Of a stretch of 64,000 nt of DNA, positions 59,101 to 64,000 are shown one piece after another. The translations under genes and the position numbers were made by a program. How positions within the stretch are numbered: position 1 is the stretch's first letter; each line of letters opens with the position of its first letter. The notes under the pieces are model-generated. The model saw only the letters and a program-made list of their open reading frames with translations. It ran no database searches and was not told the DNA's origin. The stretch lies in contig NC_092497.1 in assembly GCF_047495875.1 (NCBI RefSeq), forward strand, positions 63,697,492-63,761,491. Direction: 5' to 3'. The stretch comes from Pithys albifrons albifrons. Its lineage: Eukaryota > Chordata > Aves > Passeriformes > Thamnophilidae.

Positions 59101-61784
59101 TAGTACAGAGACTACAAGAGCGGCCAGAGCGAAGGAATGAATTCTGTGTTCTGTATTGCCTCAAGTTCATGTTTCTGTGCTGTGTCACAAATTGTCATGT
59201 TTAATGCTCTTGCTCTGAACGGAAAGCCTTTTGTGGCTGGCTAAACTTGGAAAACCGATAGCTTCAATGTGCAACTTCCTTCCCCAAGTAAAATCTTCCT
59301 TTGTACTGTTGCTTGAATGCTTAGGTTAGGCTGTCTTTGCTCTGTCAAAACCCAATTGCTTTTTTTTTTTGCCAAAACTGAGGTAAGCTCCAGATAAAAC
59401 TTCACATGTGATGAATTATCTAATTCCTTTAAGAACTATGCTCACTGTTAATGAATTACTCACATAAAAGCACTTGCTAAACCATGTCTAGACTGAAAAG
59501 ACCTGGATTTTACTGAGTCTAATTAAAGCAATGGTGGCTTTCAGGTGCAGATTTAACTGCAGTGTGTTATCCTGGCTGTTGCTAGAAAGAGACTGGCCTT
59601 AGCTGAGGTGGTTTTAACTTGCATGCAGAAGCCAAATACCTGAAATGGTACTTCCCACCTTCTTAGCCTGCCACACACAGAGCCTCATGCCCAAAGAGGG
59701 ACGGCTATGCAGCTTATGGAGATGTGGGTTTCAGCAGTCTCCTGAGAAAAATGGAAATCAACTTCCTGCTGGTTTTGGAGAATTAGGAGAATAATTCTGA
59801 GATTTATCAGGAAGTTTCTGACTGCACTGCAGAGACATGAAGAGGCTTAGAATATCCCTGCTAGAAACACTGGTTTTGATACTGGAAGTTAAATATGTTC
59901 AAAGCATACAGCTCTAACTGGCCCTTGGCTGGCCAGCCGCTCTCACAACTAAGCTTATGAGTTCATTGTTCCATCTGTGCCCATTGCCTCATCTTGACCA
60001 CTTAAGCCAGGTTGATGACTAGCTGCCTGTTGATTAAGGGGGATTAGGAGAGGTTTGCATATCTAACACAGCTGGTTTCTCCCATCTCTGAATAGGTTGC
60101 TGGAGTGGAAGTTGTGGCGTTGCCAACGGGTTCCTCCTGGGAGATGTTCGGGTTAGATTTTACTGCAGCACAAAGATGCACGATGTAACTCCTGGCTTCT
60201 GGTATTTTTTCTTCCTGGCCTTGAACATTTGCCCAGGCATGTCCGTGAAACATTTTGGCTCTTCTCATGCTTTTGCTATTCCTCTGTCTCGGCTCTCTGG
60301 ACTCCTTTTATTTCCTGTAACTTTTCTATCTAGTGCGCACTTTGTTCACTGTCCATCAAGTTGTGCCTGTTCCTCCTCTTTCACCCTGCCCCTGAATGCT
60401 TGCTCTGTTTATTCAAACTCTCTAAGACAATACAGGAAAGGGAGGGCAACAAGAAGAAAATAGAAGAAATAAAAGGGAGAAGTAAAAAAGCTGTCTCTGA
60501 CTGAGTTCAAGCTTTTCTGTCTAATCTGACAAGTAAAACTTTTTCTTGAGAAACTGTCCTTTGCCTCACATTTTCAGCCTGTCATCAAATTTCTACTACT
60601 TTTAAACTTTGTCTCACAGGGCTATTGCAGAATCAGAATTAATGAACCAGTAGTGCAAGTCCTTTTCTCCCCATTCCAAGTGAGGGGGGGAGGGGGGAAG
60701 GACACAGCTGCCTGTCTCTGTGACACACCAGCAGTGAGTGACTACCATGACTTTTCAGGCTGCTGCAGTCTTACAAAATATTCTAGTTTGGAAATGGAAA
60801 AAGAACATGTACTGGACTATTCTTGTTACCAAGTTCAAGGCTTAGTGCTGCAAAGAAAATTTATGTGTAGCTAATAAAAGATACATGGCAGTGCACGGAG
60901 AATAAACTTTTCCTGACAAGGAGTGTTAGCCTGACTTTGTCTTGTTCATGGGTGTCTGAGAACTTGTGTTTTTGTCATCTTCTCAATAAGAGAACAGAAT
61001 ACAACATGGGATAAACCACACATTTGGCCAGGGGCCAAAGCATAAATAATTAGATGTGCCACGGTTGCTTTAGTGAGTACTTCCTAGCCTGAATTTTGTG
61101 TTGACCACTGCGTAGTGGGGGCTGTGGATTACCACCCTCACTACTCTCTCCTCTGGCCATGGGCTGTGACCAGCTGTGCCTGTGGCACAAAATACGTGTT
61201 TGCACTTCCAGCTGCTCTCAAGCTCTTCCTGATTTCTATAGGAATCTGGTGGAGTTTTTAGCTATGAACACTCCTCTAGCCTGATTTATGCATGATTTTT
61301 TTGAGCTGACCCCTTGATTTCCTTTCACTGTTACCGTGCTAATTGAGAGCTTGTTGTTACAAGTTCTGGATGAAAACTAGCCTCAGTTTGTGTTTTACAA
61401 TTCTGTATGAATTAATTACGTTTTGTTACTGTGGAAAAAAGGTTGTTGTGCTGCATGACATCTTTGATGTCCTTCCTGATCAGGACCAGTATGAGGTGAA
61501 TGATGGATAGTGCTGATGTTGAAGATGGAGTTACAGGCAAAGAGGCTCCAAATTATCTTTCCTACCATGAAAAAAGGGATAGTATTCATCTTGCTAGACT
61601 GAGATGCTGATCTTTCTGATCTAGGAAGTTTCCACTAGCTCCATCCATTTCCTCAATAGTTTCTTGAAAACTTCAGTTTAAAATCGTGGTTTGATTTTTT
61701 TCCCCCCCCTCCCCAGAAGGGAGAAGACCCTGTTTACTTTTGTCCTGCTGTCAGGAGAGAGAAATTGCATCAGAGCCTGGATGG

Positions 61785-61855
61785 TTTTGTTTGGTTTTGG
61801 TTTTTTGTTTTTTTTTGTGTTTTGGTTTTTTTGTTTTGTTTTGTTTGTTTTTATG
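61785..61855. repeat. T/G-rich low-complexity tract
   Basis: GTTTT/GGTTTT-type units run for about 70 bases. The strand bias (T and G on plus) is the same as at 54385 and the reverse of the A/C tract at 16683. Confidence 0.8.
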
Positions 61856-64000
61856 TAGATGAGTTTGTCTTTGTTGTGGCTCTGGCATTCATCAGTTCTG
61901 TTCATGATGGAAGTTGCAGGTCATTGAGATATTTTAACTCCTGACCTAATAACACGTGCGTGTTTTCTCTGCTCTTGCCCAGTTTGCTCAATTCCCCGTT
62001 TGGTCAGCAGCTGGGGAGCTCCTGGGAGCTTGGCTGGAGATGGGCTGGCCTTGGCTCCGGGTCCAAAACAGAGCTGGCTTGTTGCTGGTATTAGCCTTGT
62101 CTGCCCGCCAGAGTGACTAGTGGGCTGAACAAAAGGCTACAAAGTTAAAATGCTGGCAATTTTCTCAGCCCACAGGCGGGATGCGTAACACAGTCCAGTC
62201 AGGCTTTTGCGAGAAGGGCAATGTGAGTGCACACCTTGGACTGGGGAAGCAAAGCCGGCTGAACCTGCGGTCCTCATACCTGTGTTTCGTTATGTTTGCT
62301 GAAATGTGGTTGTAAACAGCCATTTCCTATTTTCTTTGTAGATCTTTCTTTGGTGTTCCTTTTAACTCAGATTTTTTCTTCAGCTTGCCAGTTACTTATA
62401 AGTACTAATTCAAATTTAATGACTTTTTTGTGTCTGGGGATTGTATTTGCATCACAACAGAGCCCCATGAAAGGCTTGGAGTAATGTGAGAGTAATGTCT
62501 GGTGTTAGGCAGTTCAAAGTGCCCGGCATGAGTTTTATCAAGTTGGTCCCTTTGTGCTGCTAAGTGTGAAGACGCTGATCTCGTTGAAGTAGGCAGGTGG
62601 CAGGTCAGGCAGCACATCTGAGAGTTGCCTGCCGAAAAACTTGTTTTAATGTGAAATAGAAAAGTAACAGGTTTGTCATAAGGAGAACTTTCAGGAGTTA
62701 AGTTTTATGACATCTTTAGTGAAAATAAGCTAATAAACATCCAGAGATCAAGAGCATCTCAAAGGTTAGTCAGTCCCTTCTTTTTCATGTTGTGTATTAT
62801 AGCCTATCGATTTGTGAGGTTGTAGAATCAATTTCTCAAAACCTGGTAATAAAACACAAAAGTTAAAAAAAAAGTGAAACTGAAGCTTGGGAGAAATTAC
62901 ATGATTCTGTGGACTGTTTCTTTCAACACCTTGAATTAACTGTTTTTTTTAATTTAAAGAGTTCATTATGCTAGAACTATGTAGCAAAATACACTGCTAA
63001 TCTGCTTCCCCCCAAGCTGCATTTCTTTTTAATTGCCAAGTGCTCTATTTGCCAGTAGAAATATGGGGAAATATTAATATATTTATACTGAGAGAATATC
63101 TGAAGGAGAATGTTGAGATTTGCTAGCATCAATATTTTTAAGGTTATGAATATGTGAATTTTAAGCAGACTGAAAGGATGTGACTTAAATCTCAGCTCTG
63201 CTTTCAGTTTTCCTAGATGCTGTCTCACTTTGTTTTCCTCACTCAGCTCAAGCTCAAGGGTTGCAAATGGGCTATTGCATTTAGAAATCTGTCTATTTTT
63301 AAGAATTCTTTGGTGAGCAAAGCAAAATAACCTCATCTCTAACTCAGAACATCACCAGCTGTAGTACATCCAACAAGTTTTGCAGTACTTCAGTACTGTC
63401 AAAATGTCTGTGCAACTTCTTGCTTTCCTGTTAGTGAGTTTTGATGGATCCCTGTTCTGTTAGCTTGCTTCAGATAGGTAGCAAGAGAAGGAATTGCCTC
63501 TCCATAAGCAACTTCTCACATGTTGTGAATGCAAATAGACCATTTGCTTCCCTCCCACCACATAAATCTTTCCTTTCCTATCCAGCTGTATGGGATTTAG
63601 TGCCAGCTCACAAAGTGTGACAGCTGGGTGGTGTCCAAAGTCCTTTGTATTGTTTCGACTTTAACCAGGAAATGATTTGTCAGAGGATCAAAGCACTGTT
63701 GTGTGAATTAACTGCTTTTTTGCTAAACTGGGTTTGACACATATGTAAATATTGTCTGATGTTCATAGGAAGTACCAGTACTCCTGGCACAGCAGTGATT
63801 TTTGGCTATTACCCAATTAATACTGGGGTTGTCACTGCTAATTTCACAGAGCAGCCTTCATGGATGGTTAGAGATCACATTTGGAAATAGGATCATCAGG
63901 TGTGTCAGTAAGTCTCCTAGCCATTTCTGGATACAACTCTGAAAGTACCGAACAAATTTCCGGTGTCAGCTGTGACTTGTCTCTTTGCCTCCTCTACTGT

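Larger units (their letters stand above)
48621..64000 (+). other. KANK1: Putative first intron of KANK1, no exon seen
   Basis: No ORF resembles the large first coding exon of KANK1 (N-terminal KN motif and coiled coil), and no other coding exon was found. T/G-rich simple tracts lie at about 54385-54445 and 61785-61855, and a 15-base G run at 56150-56164. The 161-codon minus-strand ORF at 58023-58508 has no family resemblance. Small non-coding alternative exons could be present but cannot be told from background. Confidence 0.45.

Overview
This is vertebrate nuclear DNA, and the signs point to a songbird-type (passerine) bird. It has short exons with GT/AG borders spread over large AT-rich introns, one CpG-island promoter, solo retroviral LTRs and CR1-like remnants. 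A SINE at about 5798-5925 joins a tRNA-Ile-like head to a CR1-like tail, the layout of the passerine family TguSINE1.

Region 1-35.8 kb is the 3' half of DOCK8 on the + strand. I could place 25 coding exons (769-33604). Every junction keeps frame, and together they encode 1143 residues ending in a stop. They cover the C-terminal half of a DOCK-C guanine-nucleotide exchange factor, including the whole catalytic DHR-2 domain. The C-terminal tail (RESFRNHSFRKYD...) is DOCK8-like rather than DOCK7-like, by recall of the family. The 3'UTR follows, with candidate poly(A) signals at 34241 and 35767. The introns hold a perfect 46-bp-arm hairpin (3142-3237), the SINE, a 5S-rRNA-derived element (20950-21245) and a roughly 1.08 kb LTR (26878-27960).

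Region 35.8-47.6 kb is intergenic. It holds an LTR with a 5-bp target duplication (35858-36742) that was itself invaded by a second LTR (35994-36263, 6-bp duplication). A third solo LTR (46011-46552) has matching ends and an ATAC duplication. There is also a doubtful 150-codon minus-strand ORF.

Region 47.6-64 kb begins with a GC-rich CpG island (about 47650-48620) containing GC boxes and a good + strand splice donor at 48183. No coding exon follows. In vertebrates DOCK8 is followed, same strand, by KANK1, whose 5' end is non-coding with very long introns; the island is best read as the KANK1 promoter and the remainder as its first intron. In birds DOCK8-KANK1-DMRT1 lies on the Z chromosome, so this is probably Z-linked DNA close to the sex-determining gene DMRT1.

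I found no new gene system. The most notable items are the perfect hairpin, the nested LTRs just past the DOCK8 end, the LTR 1.1 kb upstream of the CpG island, and the 5S-derived element with its conserved-looking tail. Residue numbers below count from the first visible codon (1-1143), not from the full protein.
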